Shown here in pieces: positions 36,249 to 45,285 of a DNA stretch of 64,000 nt; the stretch's first letter is position 1; every line of letters begins with the position of its first letter. Both the position numbers and the translations under genes were made by a program. The notes beneath the pieces were generated by a model. It saw only the letters and a list, made by a program, of their open reading frames with translations. It was not told the origin of the DNA and did not search any database. The stretch is from NCBI RefSeq assembly GCF_018336975.1, contig NZ_CP025572.1:2096595-2160594 (forward strand), written 5' to 3'. Source of the stretch: Marinomonas sp. CT5. GTDB taxonomy: Bacteria; Pseudomonadota; Gammaproteobacteria; Pseudomonadales; Marinomonadaceae.

Positions 36249-37031
36249 CTAGTTAGAGGCCATGGCCCCCATTCGAGTGGATATTTTCTGACAGGCATCT
36301 TTGACCAATGCTTGAAAGTGTTGGAAGCGCGCGTCGTCTACGCGAAACTTAGGTGCGGTAATACTAAGCGCGGCAATAGGTTCATTTCGGTGGTTTAGTA
36401 TCACGGAGGCAGCACATTGAATGCCTTCCTCATGTTCTTCTAAATCCAGTGAGATTTTGCTGTCACGAATTTTATTAAGATCGTCTCTTAACCTGTCTTC
36501 GTTAATCAGTGTGGTGGCTGTGTGCTGGACAAAGCGTTGTTCTTTAATGGCGGCCGCCAGCTGATCTTTACTCAGAAAGGCCATCATGGCTTTCCCCACA
36601 CCAGTGCAATAAGCGGGGCCTTTTTTGCCCACAGCCGAAAACAAACGCAAACTTTTTTGGCTTTCAAGTTTATCGATGTAAATCACATCACCGCGATCAA
36701 GAACGGCAAGGTGAATGGTTTCGCCGGTTTCATCCCATAACCGTTTCATTTGATCGGCGGCAATATCACGCACATCGATTTTTGACCAAGCTTGGTGAGC
36801 AAGTTCCAGTAAACCATATCCAGGGTGATACAGCTGAGTGGCTTCATCGAAGCGAACTAAGCCTTTGTCTGTTAATGAGGTTAGGGTTCGATGTGCGGTG
36901 GCTTTGGGCAAGTCTGTCTTTTCAACCAATTCCGCAAAGCGAAGCGGTACAGGGGTCATGCAAACCTCCTGTAGCAAGCTAATTGCTTTGTCTAATGATG
37001 AGCCTCCGCTTTTGGAATCTTGCTCGGCCAT
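36249..37031 (-). CDS. IclR-family regulator of the galactoside locus
   Basis: A 260-residue IclR-type regulator. The N-terminal winged helix reads LDKAISLLQEV ... LPKATAHRTLTSLTDKGLVR, and the C-terminal effector domain includes LAVLDRGDVIYIDKLES, AYCTGVGKAMMAFLS and CAASVILNHRNEPIAALSIT. It is divergent from the ten-gene galactoside operon and co-directional with its ATPase gene. A perfect TGGAA/TTCCA dyad lies in the divergent region, and two related sites flank a promoter inside the locus. The likely effector is a pathway intermediate such as galactonate or a keto-deoxy acid, by analogy with related IclR regulators; this is inference. Confidence 0.88.
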   Translation of the reverse strand: MAEQDSKSGGSSLDKAISLLQEVCMTPVPLRFAELVEKTDLPKATAHRTLTSLTDKGLVRFDEATQLYHPGYGLLELAHQAWSKIDVRDIAADQMKRLWDETGETIHLAVLDRGDVIYIDKLESQKSLRLFSAVGKKGPAYCTGVGKAMMAFLSKDQLAAAIKEQRFVQHTATTLINEDRLRDDLNKIRDSKISLDLEEHEEGIQCAASVILNHRNEPIAALSITAPKFRVDDARFQHFQALVKDACQKISTRMGAMASN

Positions 37032-37121
37032 TATCTCTTTTCCTTAATATCGGTTTTTATATTTTTTTAAGGTCGATTTTGCCCCAAAAACTAGGGCTGA
37101 AAAAATGATCTAATTTGAGTA

Positions 37122-37150
37122 TTGCAAAAAATGGAACTTTATTCCATTAT
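37122..37150 (+). promoter_or_regulatory. Promoter and IclR-type operator of the galactoside operon
   Basis: TTGCAA (37122-37127) and CATTAT (37145-37150) are 17 bases apart, 85 bases before the first permease gene. The 15-bp dyad TGGAACTTTATTCCA (37132-37146) fills the spacer; the flanking A and T extend its arms to AATGGAA/TTCCATT. Binding there would block the polymerase, fitting a repressor. Two sites of the same form occur upstream of the binding-protein gene. Confidence 0.65.
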
Positions 37151-37234
37151 TTTGTTGTGCAAGTTGCTCATGATTAAAAATGGGTGATCAGCAAGACAAT
37201 TTATAAACTAATAAAAATAAGAGGTAAGTGCGCC

Positions 37235-38110
37235 ATGCAAAAGTTGCATAGCAAGCAACAGCAATGGATGCCGGTTTTGTTCTTAGCGCCAGCAGTCATT
37301 TTGTTTGTGGTCTACGTTATCTTTCCTATTCTGCAAAGTATCTGGTTGAGCTTTTATGAATGGGATGGAATTGGTGAAAAAACCTTCGTAGGCTTTAGTA
37401 ATTATGTAGAACTCTTTGACGATTATCAGTTTTGGGTGGCGTTAAAAAACAATCTGTATTGGATGGTTTTCTTTATGCTGGCCCCGCCCATTGGACTGGG
37501 CATTGCACTGTTCCTCAATCAAAAAATCATGGGCATACGTTTAGTTAAATCCATGTTTTTCTTTCCTTTCGTTATTTCTCAAGTGGTTGTTGGCTTGGTT
37601 TTCTCTTGGTTTTATGACCCATCTTTTGGTCTTTTCAATAAGGCCATAGCATTATTTGGAATGGAACCGGTGGCGGTTTTATCTGATGAAAATTGGGTGA
37701 CCTTTGGCATTATCGTGGCAGGTCTTTGGCCACAAATTGCCTATTGCATGATCCTCTATCTCACAGGCTTGAATAATTTAAATCCAGATCAAATCGAAGC
37801 GGCTCGCTTAGACGGCGCGCACGGCTGGAAAATGTTACGTCATGTTATTTTGCCTCAACTGCGTCCCGCTACATTCATTGCAGTTGTGGTGACAGTGATC
37901 GGTGCGTTAAGAAGTTTCGACCTTGTTGCCACCATGACCAGTGGCGGGCCATTTGGGTCTTCTAGTGTTCTAGCTTACTTCATGTATGAACAATCCATCT
38001 TTAACTATCGAGCTGGTTACGGTGCAGCGATTGCGACTGTGTTGTTCTTGATAATGGATATTTATATCGCCTACTTCTTATGGCGTATGCTGAAGAGTGA
38101 GAAAGCCTAA
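37235..38110 (+). CDS. Sugar ABC permease, MalF type
   Basis: A 291-residue CUT1-family permease with six predicted membrane helices. The EAA loop that contacts the ATPase is EAARLDGAHGWKMLRHVILPQLRP. The N-terminal helix (WMPVLFLAPAVILFVVYVIFP) and the following SFYEWDGIG are typical of MalF/UgpA relatives. The start at 37235 has a GAGGT upstream; a longer frame from 37184 lacks one. It is the first gene of the operon and overlaps the second permease by one base (TAATG). Substrates are inferred to be galactosides from the alpha- and beta-galactosidases encoded downstream. Confidence 0.88.
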   Translation: MQKLHSKQQQWMPVLFLAPAVILFVVYVIFPILQSIWLSFYEWDGIGEKTFVGFSNYVELFDDYQFWVALKNNLYWMVFFMLAPPIGLGIALFLNQKIMGIRLVKSMFFFPFVISQVVVGLVFSWFYDPSFGLFNKAIALFGMEPVAVLSDENWVTFGIIVAGLWPQIAYCMILYLTGLNNLNPDQIEAARLDGAHGWKMLRHVILPQLRPATFIAVVVTVIGALRSFDLVATMTSGGPFGSSSVLAYFMYEQSIFNYRAGYGAAIATVLFLIMDIYIAYFLWRMLKSEKA

Positions 38111-38961
38111 TGTTTCCAACTCCTATAGAAAAAAGATCGTTACCTTTTAATTTAAGCTATCGCGTGGCTGTTTGGATCGCTTTGTTACTTTGGTTATTGC
38201 CTTTGATTGCCGTCATGATGACTTCCGCTCGCTCTATGGCGGATATTAACTCTGGTAATTATTGGGGGGTTCCAAGTGAATGGATGTTGTTTGAAAACTA
38301 CACCATGGTATTTACGCAAACGCCCATGCTGCGCTATCTCATCAATTCGCTGATCATTACCTTACCCGCGGTATTTGGCGCGGTTGCCTTATCGACCTTG
38401 GCCGGTTACGCCTTAGCTAAGTTTAAATTTCGCGGCAATGTTGCGCTATTTGCGACTTTTATCGCAGGTAACTTTGTGCCGTTTCAAATCTTAATGATTC
38501 CAGTGCGCGATCTCACTATTAGCATGGGGTTGTATGACACCGCCTCGGGCTTGATTTTGTTCCATATTGCTTTTCAAACAGGGTTTTGCACCTTGTTTAT
38601 GCGCAACTTTATCGTCGGTTTACCTGATGAATTAATTGAAGCGGCGCGGGTGGAAGGGGTGAGCGAATGGCAAATATTTTGGCATGTGGTTTTACCATTA
38701 GTTCGTCCCGCTTTGGCCGCCTTGTCTGTGCTGATTTTTACTTTTATTTGGAATGATTATTTCTGGGCGCTGGTGCTGGTGCAGAGTGATGAAGTGCGCC
38801 CGATCACAGCAGGGATTAGTGCTCTAAAAGGTCAGTGGATGGCGTCTTGGCAACTTATTGCTGCGGGTTCAATTGTCGCCGCGTTACCGCCTGTCATCTT
38901 GTTCTTCGCCATGCAGCGTCACTTTATTGCTGGCTTAACTTTGGGTGCTACGAAAGGATAA
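38110..38961 (+). CDS. Sugar ABC permease, MalG type
   Basis: A 283-residue partner permease with six predicted membrane helices and the EAA loop EAARVEGVSEWQIFWHVVLPLVRP. The sequence GNFVPFQILMIPVRD and the IWNDYFWALVLVQ segment near the C-terminus are typical of MalG/UgpE relatives. It starts within the stop codon of the MalF-type gene, so translation is coupled. Four bases separate it from the alpha-galactosidase start. With the divergent UgpC-type ATPase and the distal binding protein it completes a CUT1 importer. Confidence 0.88.
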   Translation: MFPTPIEKRSLPFNLSYRVAVWIALLLWLLPLIAVMMTSARSMADINSGNYWGVPSEWMLFENYTMVFTQTPMLRYLINSLIITLPAVFGAVALSTLAGYALAKFKFRGNVALFATFIAGNFVPFQILMIPVRDLTISMGLYDTASGLILFHIAFQTGFCTLFMRNFIVGLPDELIEAARVEGVSEWQIFWHVVLPLVRPALAALSVLIFTFIWNDYFWALVLVQSDEVRPITAGISALKGQWMASWQLIAAGSIVAALPPVILFFAMQRHFIAGLTLGATKG

Positions 38962-38965
38962 GACG

Positions 38966-41116
38966 ATGAAAAATGGATTGAACATAGGGTTTTATCGACA
39001 AGACTCAAAAGACCAAAGCAAGACCTTGGTGATTGCTTGCCCAAAACAAGGCTCGCCAGAGTTGCTCTACTTTGGTGATGCGTTACCAGTGCAGACGGAT
39101 TTAAGTTCGGTGTATATGTCGCAACAAGCAGGCATTCCGCAAGCCATGATGGACAAGCCTGTTCCTATGTCTTTACTCCCTGAAGCAGGGCGCGGTTGGC
39201 TGCAAACGCCAGCCGTGGAGGCCAGTGCAGAAGACCGCCCAACATGGGCTGCCTGTTGGAGCTTGCTTGATGTGGAAGCGCTAGAAAGCGGCTTTAAGAT
39301 TCGTTTGGAAGATAACGTGGCCCAATTGTCGGTGTCGCTGTCGATTGGTTTATTGCCATCTGGCGTCTTACGTCAACAACTGACCTTAACTAACCAAGGA
39401 CAGGGCGATGTGATGGTGCAGCGCTTGGCTTGTACCTTGCCTGTTGCTGCGCGTTTTACTGAGCGAATGGGTTTTTATGGTCGTTGGTGTCAAGAGTTTC
39501 AACAAGAGCGCAGTGATTGGCATGCTACTTGGTTGCAAGAAAACCGCAACGGCCGTAATTCTCAGGCGAACTTTCCCGCGGTGATGGTTGGTGAGCAAGG
39601 CTTTGGGGAGCAGCAAGGGGAAGTGCTTGGGGCACATCTTGCTTGGAGCGGAAACCACAGACTAAAAGCCGATTACACCGCAGAAGGTCATCGTTATTTA
39701 CAAGCGGAAGTCTTGTATTTATCTGGTGAAATTATCCTCGCCGCCAATGAGTCTATTTCGACCCCTGAATTCTTGGCGGCACACAGTGGCACTGGGCTAA
39801 ATGCCATGAGTCAGCAGTTCCACCAAGAAGCACGTGCTCGTTTGCAATTAGCTAAGCCTCGTCCAGTGCATTTGAATACGTGGGAAGCGTTTTATTTCGA
39901 TCACGATATGACCAAACTAAAAGCGCTGGCTAAAGCCGCCGCTGACGTTGGGGTTGAACGTTATATTTTGGACGATGGATGGTTTCGCGGTCGCAACAAT
40001 GACAAAGCCGCGTTAGGGGATTGGTTTGTTGATGAAAACAAATACCCAGATGGATTAATGCCTTTGATTAGCTATGTCAAAGAGGAACTGGGTATGGAGT
40101 TTGGTTTGTGGTTTGAACCTGAAATGGTTAACCCAGATTCCGATTTATTCCGTGCTCATCCTGATTGGGCTTTGCAACTTCCCCAATACGAACCCGCTCT
40201 CGCACGTAATCAATTGGTTCTGAATTTAGCGAAACCGGAAGCCTATCAATATATCCGCGAGCGTTTATTTTCACTCTTCACGGAATATCCCATTGATTAT
40301 GTGAAATGGGATATGAACCGAGATTATTCCCAGCCAAGTGGTGATATTGCCCCGCAAGCCCATGCTCAGGTTGAAGCCTTGTATCGCTTATTGGGCGACA
40401 TTAATGATGCTTTTCCCGCGATGGAAATCGAAAGCTGCTCCTCAGGCGGTGCGCGAGTGGATTTCGGTATCTTGAATTTTACTAAGCGTTTCTGGGCATC
40501 TGATTGTAATGATGCGTTAGAGCGTCAAACCATCCAGCGTGGCTTCAGTTATTTTTTACCGCCTGAAGTCATGGGATCCCATGTGGGACCAGATAAAAGT
40601 CATACCACCAGTCGCGTTCACGATGTGGCATTCCGTGCTGGCACGGCTTTGCTTGGTCATTTTGGTATTGAATGGAATTTATTAGAGGCTAATGACGAGC
40701 AAAAAGCGACGATTTCAAACTGGTTGTCTCATTACAAGCGCCATAGAGCCCTGTTGCATGACGGTAAGAATTGGCGTTTGCCAAGCGCTGACGGTCGGGC
40801 ACAAACCCAGTGGGCATTGAGTCAAGACCGACTACAAGGTTTGGCCGTTTATAGCCAATTGGCTATGCCAAAGCAGGCGCAAACTTTACCGCTTTGTTTA
40901 CCAAACCTATTGCCGGATCAGCTTTATCGAGTAGAGGTGCTAGAGCACAGTCCGCTACCCGGCCATCTTATGAAAGCCTTACCTGCGTGGTGGAAACAAG
41001 ACCTGATTTTGAATGGGGCGAGTTTGAGCCAAGTGGGTCTTCAATTACCGATTTTTGATCCTGAATCTCTTGTACTTATAGGGATTCAAGCCGTACCTGC
41101 TATGGAGAAACATTGA
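38966..41116 (+). CDS. GH36 alpha-galactosidase
   Basis: A 716-residue alpha-galactosidase of glycoside hydrolase family 36 (clan GH-D). The N-terminal beta-sandwich runs to about residue 310, then the catalytic barrel begins (NTWEAFYFDHDMTKLKALA). The catalytic nucleophile is D449 in YVKWDMNRD, and the acid/base lies in the SDCND motif (D512 and D516). ESCSSGGARVDFG and EPEMVNPDSDL are further family motifs. There is no signal peptide, so it hydrolyses imported alpha-galactosides in the cytoplasm. The start at 38966 has GAAAGGA seven bases before it. The next gene starts directly after its stop. Confidence 0.9.
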   Translation: MKNGLNIGFYRQDSKDQSKTLVIACPKQGSPELLYFGDALPVQTDLSSVYMSQQAGIPQAMMDKPVPMSLLPEAGRGWLQTPAVEASAEDRPTWAACWSLLDVEALESGFKIRLEDNVAQLSVSLSIGLLPSGVLRQQLTLTNQGQGDVMVQRLACTLPVAARFTERMGFYGRWCQEFQQERSDWHATWLQENRNGRNSQANFPAVMVGEQGFGEQQGEVLGAHLAWSGNHRLKADYTAEGHRYLQAEVLYLSGEIILAANESISTPEFLAAHSGTGLNAMSQQFHQEARARLQLAKPRPVHLNTWEAFYFDHDMTKLKALAKAAADVGVERYILDDGWFRGRNNDKAALGDWFVDENKYPDGLMPLISYVKEELGMEFGLWFEPEMVNPDSDLFRAHPDWALQLPQYEPALARNQLVLNLAKPEAYQYIRERLFSLFTEYPIDYVKWDMNRDYSQPSGDIAPQAHAQVEALYRLLGDINDAFPAMEIESCSSGGARVDFGILNFTKRFWASDCNDALERQTIQRGFSYFLPPEVMGSHVGPDKSHTTSRVHDVAFRAGTALLGHFGIEWNLLEANDEQKATISNWLSHYKRHRALLHDGKNWRLPSADGRAQTQWALSQDRLQGLAVYSQLAMPKQAQTLPLCLPNLLPDQLYRVEVLEHSPLPGHLMKALPAWWKQDLILNGASLSQVGLQLPIFDPESLVLIGIQAVPAMEKH

Positions 41117-42853
41117 ATGAGCGATAACAATAACAAAGATAAAAAACCATTACGCAGTCAGCAATGGTACGGAAAATTAGACAAAGACGGCTTTATTCAC
41201 CGCAGCTGGATGAAAAACCAAGGTTTGCCAGACCACAGTTTTGATGGTCGACCTATCATCGGCATTTGTAATTCATGGAGTGAGTTGACGCCATGTAATG
41301 CGCACCTTCGTGAACTGGCGGAATACGTAAAACGGGGAGTATGGGAAGCCGGCGGTGTGCCCCTTGAATTTCCCGTTATGTCGTTGGGTGAAACCCAAAT
41401 GAAGCCAACGGCCATGCTGTTTCGTAACCTGATGAGTATGGATGTGGAAGAATCCATGCGGGCTTATGGCATGGATGGCGTTGTGTTGTTAGGGGGATGC
41501 GACAAAACCACGCCAGCCCAATTGATGGGCGCATGTTCAGTGGATTTGCCGACTATCGTTGTCTCTTCTGGCCCTATGCTAAATGGTAAATACCGCGGCA
41601 AAGACATTGGTTCCGGCACGGATGTGTGGAAGTTCAGCGAAGCAGTACGCGGCGGCAAAATGAGTCTTGATGCATTTATGCGAGCCGAGTCGGGCATGTC
41701 CCGTTCCCGAGGCACTTGTATGACCATGGGCACCGCGTCGACTATGTCTTGTTTGGTGGAAGCCTTAGGCATGTCACTACCCGAAAACGGCACCTTGCCC
41801 GCGGTGGATGCCCGTCGTCAAGCGCTAGCGCATATGACAGGAGCGCGGATTGTCGACATGGTGAAAGAAGATCTAAAACCCTCTGACATTTTGACGAAAG
41901 CCGCGTTTGAAAATGCCATTCGAGCGAATGCGGCGATAGGTGGTTCGACCAATGCCGTTGTGCATTTACTGGCTATCGCGGGTCGTGTCGGGGTGGATTT
42001 AAGCTTAGAAGACTGGGATCGCATTGGCGCGGACATTCCTTGCTTGGTTGATTTGATGCCATCGGGCCGATTCTTGATGGAAGACTTCCATTACGCCGGC
42101 GGTTTCCCTGCGCTCATTCAGCGTTTGAGTCATCTATTTGATATGAACGCCAATACAGTATGTGGCGCTACCTTGGGCGAGATTACCGAAGGTGCAGAGT
42201 GTTTCAACGAGGACGTTATTCGTCCGTTAGACAAACCATTGCGAGAGAAAGCAGGCATTGCCGTATTGCGCGGTAACTTATCACCACAAGGGGCGATCAT
42301 TAAACCCAGTGCCGCTACCCCCGCTTTATTGCAACACACGGGCAAAGCCGTGGTGTTTGAAAACATTGAAGACTACAAAGCGCGCATCGATACCCCAGAA
42401 TTGGAAGTCGATAAAGACTCGATTTTGGTTCTTAAAGGTTGTGGGCCAAAGGGTTACCCCGGGATGCCGGAAGTGGGCAATATGGCATTACCGAGTAAGT
42501 TGCTAGAACAAGGCATTACCGACATGGTACGCATCAGTGATGCACGTATGAGCGGAACAGCATTTGGTACTGTGGTGTTGCATGTGGCACCGGAATCCAC
42601 TGTCGGAGGGCCATTGGCCTTGGTGCAAAATGGCGATGAAATCACCCTAGATGTAGAGGGGCGTGGTTTGCATTTGCATATTTCAGAGGAAGAAATGGCG
42701 CGCCGTAAAGCCGCATGGCAACCGGAAGAAAGCGACTATCAGCGTGGTTATGCCAAGTTGTATATCGACCATGTCATGCAGGCCGATCAAGGGGCGGACC
42801 TAGATTTCCTTGTTGGCAAAAGTGGATCGAAAGTGAGTAGGGAGTCTCATTAA
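41117..42853 (+). CDS. IlvD/Edd-family dehydratase, probable D-galactonate dehydratase
   Basis: A 578-residue iron-sulfur dehydratase of the IlvD/Edd superfamily, most like the sugar-acid members (L-arabonate dehydratase type). Seen are the N-terminal PIIGICNSWSELTPCNAHL, the cluster cysteines in LLGGCDKTTPAQLMG and SRGTCMTMGTASTM, NAAIGGSTNAVVHL, and the C-terminal KGCGPKGYPGMPEVG and RISDARMSGTAFG. Dehydration of an aldonate to a 2-keto-3-deoxy acid is known for this group. The surrounding galactose dehydrogenase, lactonase, DgoK and DgoA genes make D-galactonate the likely substrate here. No DgoD of the enolase type is present, so this gene probably fills that step. Confidence 0.87.
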   Translation: MSDNNNKDKKPLRSQQWYGKLDKDGFIHRSWMKNQGLPDHSFDGRPIIGICNSWSELTPCNAHLRELAEYVKRGVWEAGGVPLEFPVMSLGETQMKPTAMLFRNLMSMDVEESMRAYGMDGVVLLGGCDKTTPAQLMGACSVDLPTIVVSSGPMLNGKYRGKDIGSGTDVWKFSEAVRGGKMSLDAFMRAESGMSRSRGTCMTMGTASTMSCLVEALGMSLPENGTLPAVDARRQALAHMTGARIVDMVKEDLKPSDILTKAAFENAIRANAAIGGSTNAVVHLLAIAGRVGVDLSLEDWDRIGADIPCLVDLMPSGRFLMEDFHYAGGFPALIQRLSHLFDMNANTVCGATLGEITEGAECFNEDVIRPLDKPLREKAGIAVLRGNLSPQGAIIKPSAATPALLQHTGKAVVFENIEDYKARIDTPELEVDKDSILVLKGCGPKGYPGMPEVGNMALPSKLLEQGITDMVRISDARMSGTAFGTVVLHVAPESTVGGPLALVQNGDEITLDVEGRGLHLHISEEEMARRKAAWQPEESDYQRGYAKLYIDHVMQADQGADLDFLVGKSGSKVSRESH

Positions 42854-43626
42854 TGACCAATAATAAAAATAAAACCGTTTTTCCTAGTTTAAAAGGACGT
42901 CATGCGCTTGTTAGTGGCGGTGCATCTGGTATTGGCGAAGCCTTAGTTCGTGCCTTGGCGCAGCAAGGTTGCTTGGTCAGCTTTTTGGATATTGATCAAA
43001 CCGCAGGTGACAGTCTTGCCAAAGAGCTAAAGGATCAAGGTCTACAAGCGCATTTTAATTTGGTTGATTTAACGGATGTCGATAAGCTTCAAGCCGTGAT
43101 TAATGAACGCATGGCGGATTGGGGAGCGATTCGTATCCTAGTGAATAATGCGGCCAACGATCATCGTCATACTTTACAAGACATGACATCGGATGCGTTC
43201 GATCAATGCATGTCGGTCAATTTAAAACATCATTTCTTTGCTGCTCAAGCGGTGGCGCCCGCCATGGCGGAAGCAGGTGGTGGCAGCATTATCAATATGA
43301 GTTCCAATTCTTGGATGTTAGGACTTGCTGGCTATCCAGGTTACGTGACTGCAAAAGCAGGTATTTCCGGTTTAACCAAGGGCTTGGCCCGTGAATTGGG
43401 TGGTCAGAAAATTCGAGTGAATACCGTCTTGCCTGGTTGGGTTATGACCGAAAAGCAAAAGCGTCTTTGGCTAACGCCAGAAGCAGAAGCGGAACTGATG
43501 ACGCAACAAGCCCTGAAAGAAAAAATAGAACCAGAAGATGTAGCGGATTTGGTGTTGTTTTTAAGTGCGGATGACAGTCGCATGATCTCTGGTCAAAGTT
43601 TGGTTGTGGATGGAGGGCGCTTGTAA
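42853..43626 (+). CDS. SDR oxidoreductase, probable D-galactose 1-dehydrogenase
   Basis: A 257-residue short-chain dehydrogenase. The nucleotide-binding motif is VSGGASGIGEALVRAL, NNAAND follows at the N-N-A-x position, and the catalytic Ser with Y-x-x-x-K lies in MSSNSWM ... YPGYVTAKAG. The C-terminal ISGQSLVVDGGRL is standard. It starts within the stop codon of the dehydratase gene (TAATG) and ends the same way at dgoK. In this pathway context, oxidation of D-galactose to galactono-lactone with NAD(P)+ is the most likely role; sequence alone does not fix the substrate. Confidence 0.82.
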   Translation: MTNNKNKTVFPSLKGRHALVSGGASGIGEALVRALAQQGCLVSFLDIDQTAGDSLAKELKDQGLQAHFNLVDLTDVDKLQAVINERMADWGAIRILVNNAANDHRHTLQDMTSDAFDQCMSVNLKHHFFAAQAVAPAMAEAGGGSIINMSSNSWMLGLAGYPGYVTAKAGISGLTKGLARELGGQKIRVNTVLPGWVMTEKQKRLWLTPEAEAELMTQQALKEKIEPEDVADLVLFLSADDSRMISGQSLVVDGGRL

Positions 43627-44627
43627 TGACCTTATTTAATCCTGCTTCACAACCTGCTGGTGACCAAGCCAGCTTTATTGCTGTTGATTGGGGAACCACG
43701 AATTTACGTGCCTTTTTGATGAATCAGGATGGTCATATTCAAGCCCAGCGTGACAGTGATCGAGGCATGTTAAAACTTGGCTCAGCTGAATTTGAACGTG
43801 TCTTGGCCGATTTTCTGGGTGATTGGCTCACCTCTGATTTGCCCATCTATATGGCTGGTATGGTGGGCAGTCGTGGCGGCTGGCAAGAAGTCCCTTATCA
43901 ACAATGTCCGATGAAATTGGATGATTTGGCGGACAAGCTTCAGTGGCTAACAACCTCTTTGCCTAACCCTATTGCCATTGTGCCGGGTCTACAGGGTATT
44001 GGTATTGCTGGTCTTGTGGATGTTATGCGCGGCGAAGAAACTCAATTACTCGGGGCGCTTGATTGGCTAGAAGAACAAGGTCGAGCCGATGACACCCCCA
44101 TATTTTGTTTGCCAGGTACACATTGTAAATGGGCGCAAATTACACAGGGTGAAGTGAACCAGTTTTCCACTTCGATTACTGGTGAGCTGTTTGCACGGCT
44201 TAATGACGAGTCCAGTTTAGTAAAAGGCCTGCCTAAACCAGAGCAAATCAACGCTGCTGCATTCAATCAAGGCGTTTTGGCTAGTCAGCAAGCGGGTGGC
44301 ATTTTGCATCATTTATTTAGTACTCGAAGTCGCTTTGTTTGTGGTGATTTGGCGGCTGAAGAAGTGCGTGATTATTTGTCTGGCGTGGTGATTGGGCATG
44401 ATGTGAATGACACATTAGAGGCGTTAAAAGAGGCTTATTCAAATCACTCAATCAATTCGGTGATCATTATTGGCAGCCAAGCTTTAGCAGAGCGCTATCG
44501 GTTGGCGTTATCTGCTCACCATCTTAGCACTGAATTTTTACCTGCCAATGAAGCCAGTATTCGCGGTTTAAAACGTTTGGCGAATCGTCAAATTCGGTCG
44601 GAAATGAATCCGGCACAAGGAGCCTAA
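43626..44627 (+). CDS. dgoK: 2-dehydro-3-deoxygalactonokinase
   Basis: A 333-residue DgoK-family sugar kinase that phosphorylates 2-keto-3-deoxygalactonate at C6. The N-terminal phosphate motif is IAVDWGTTNLRAFLM. Also seen are MAGMVGSRGGWQEVPY, LPGTHCKWAQI, and FSTSITGELFARL near the middle, all recognisable DgoK segments. It starts within the SDR stop codon (TAATG) and precedes dgoA by five bases. It carries out the third intracellular step after galactonate formation in the De Ley-Doudoroff route. Confidence 0.92.
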   Translation: MTLFNPASQPAGDQASFIAVDWGTTNLRAFLMNQDGHIQAQRDSDRGMLKLGSAEFERVLADFLGDWLTSDLPIYMAGMVGSRGGWQEVPYQQCPMKLDDLADKLQWLTTSLPNPIAIVPGLQGIGIAGLVDVMRGEETQLLGALDWLEEQGRADDTPIFCLPGTHCKWAQITQGEVNQFSTSITGELFARLNDESSLVKGLPKPEQINAAAFNQGVLASQQAGGILHHLFSTRSRFVCGDLAAEEVRDYLSGVVIGHDVNDTLEALKEAYSNHSINSVIIIGSQALAERYRLALSAHHLSTEFLPANEASIRGLKRLANRQIRSEMNPAQGA

Positions 44628-44632
44628 TAAAA

Positions 44633-45280
44633 ATGAAACACTCTTTTGATGCACTGATGCAAGAGTTTCCTATGGTGGCGATACTTCGCGGTATTACACC
44701 GGAGGAAGTGGTTGAGCACACTCAAGTTTTAATTGATGCGGGCTTTCGTCTGATTGAAGTGCCGCTCAATTCTCCTGATGCCTTTACCAGTATTCGAATG
44801 CTACAAGACACATTTGGTCATCAAGTCTTGATTGGTGCCGGTACTGTGTTAACCATGGCTCAGCTCACGGAATTGGTTGCTACGGGCGCACAATTAATGG
44901 TGTGTCCGCATACTGATGTTGAGCTAATTAAAGCCGCGAAAGTAGCAGGCCTGTATGCCATGCCGGGCTTTTTTACCGCTAGTGAAGCCTTTGCCGCACT
45001 TCATGCTGGTGCGGATGCGGTGAAATTGTTTCCTGCCGAAGCCTTGCCGTCAATCAATGTTGTTAAAGCCTTGGGAGCTGTGATTCCCGCAAAAACTTGG
45101 TTATGTCCTGTTGGTGGCGTGAATCCAGAAAATGTCGCTGAGTATTTACAGGTGGGGGCTCGTGGTTTTGGTTTGGGTTCCGCCTTGTATAAAAAGGGTC
45201 AATCTGTTGCTACCACAAAAGCTAACGCTGAGGCCTTTATGGCGTCATGGAAGGCTTATCAAAACGAGTTAGGAGAATAA
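44633..45280 (+). CDS. dgoA: 2-dehydro-3-deoxy-6-phosphogalactonate aldolase
   Basis: A 215-residue KDPG/KDPGal aldolase-family enzyme that splits 2-keto-3-deoxy-6-phosphogalactonate into pyruvate and glyceraldehyde-3-phosphate. The catalytic Glu is in RLIEVPLNSPDAF, and the Schiff-base lysine is in ADAVKLFPAEALP. IGAGTVL and CPVGGVNPENV complete the family pattern. The EVPLNSPD context favours the galactonate-type DgoA over the Eda enzyme (which has EVTLR). It closes the catabolic chain started by the dehydratase and kinase genes just upstream. Confidence 0.92.
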   Translation: MKHSFDALMQEFPMVAILRGITPEEVVEHTQVLIDAGFRLIEVPLNSPDAFTSIRMLQDTFGHQVLIGAGTVLTMAQLTELVATGAQLMVCPHTDVELIKAAKVAGLYAMPGFFTASEAFAALHAGADAVKLFPAEALPSINVVKALGAVIPAKTWLCPVGGVNPENVAEYLQVGARGFGLGSALYKKGQSVATTKANAEAFMASWKAYQNELGE

Positions 45281-45285
45281 AAACA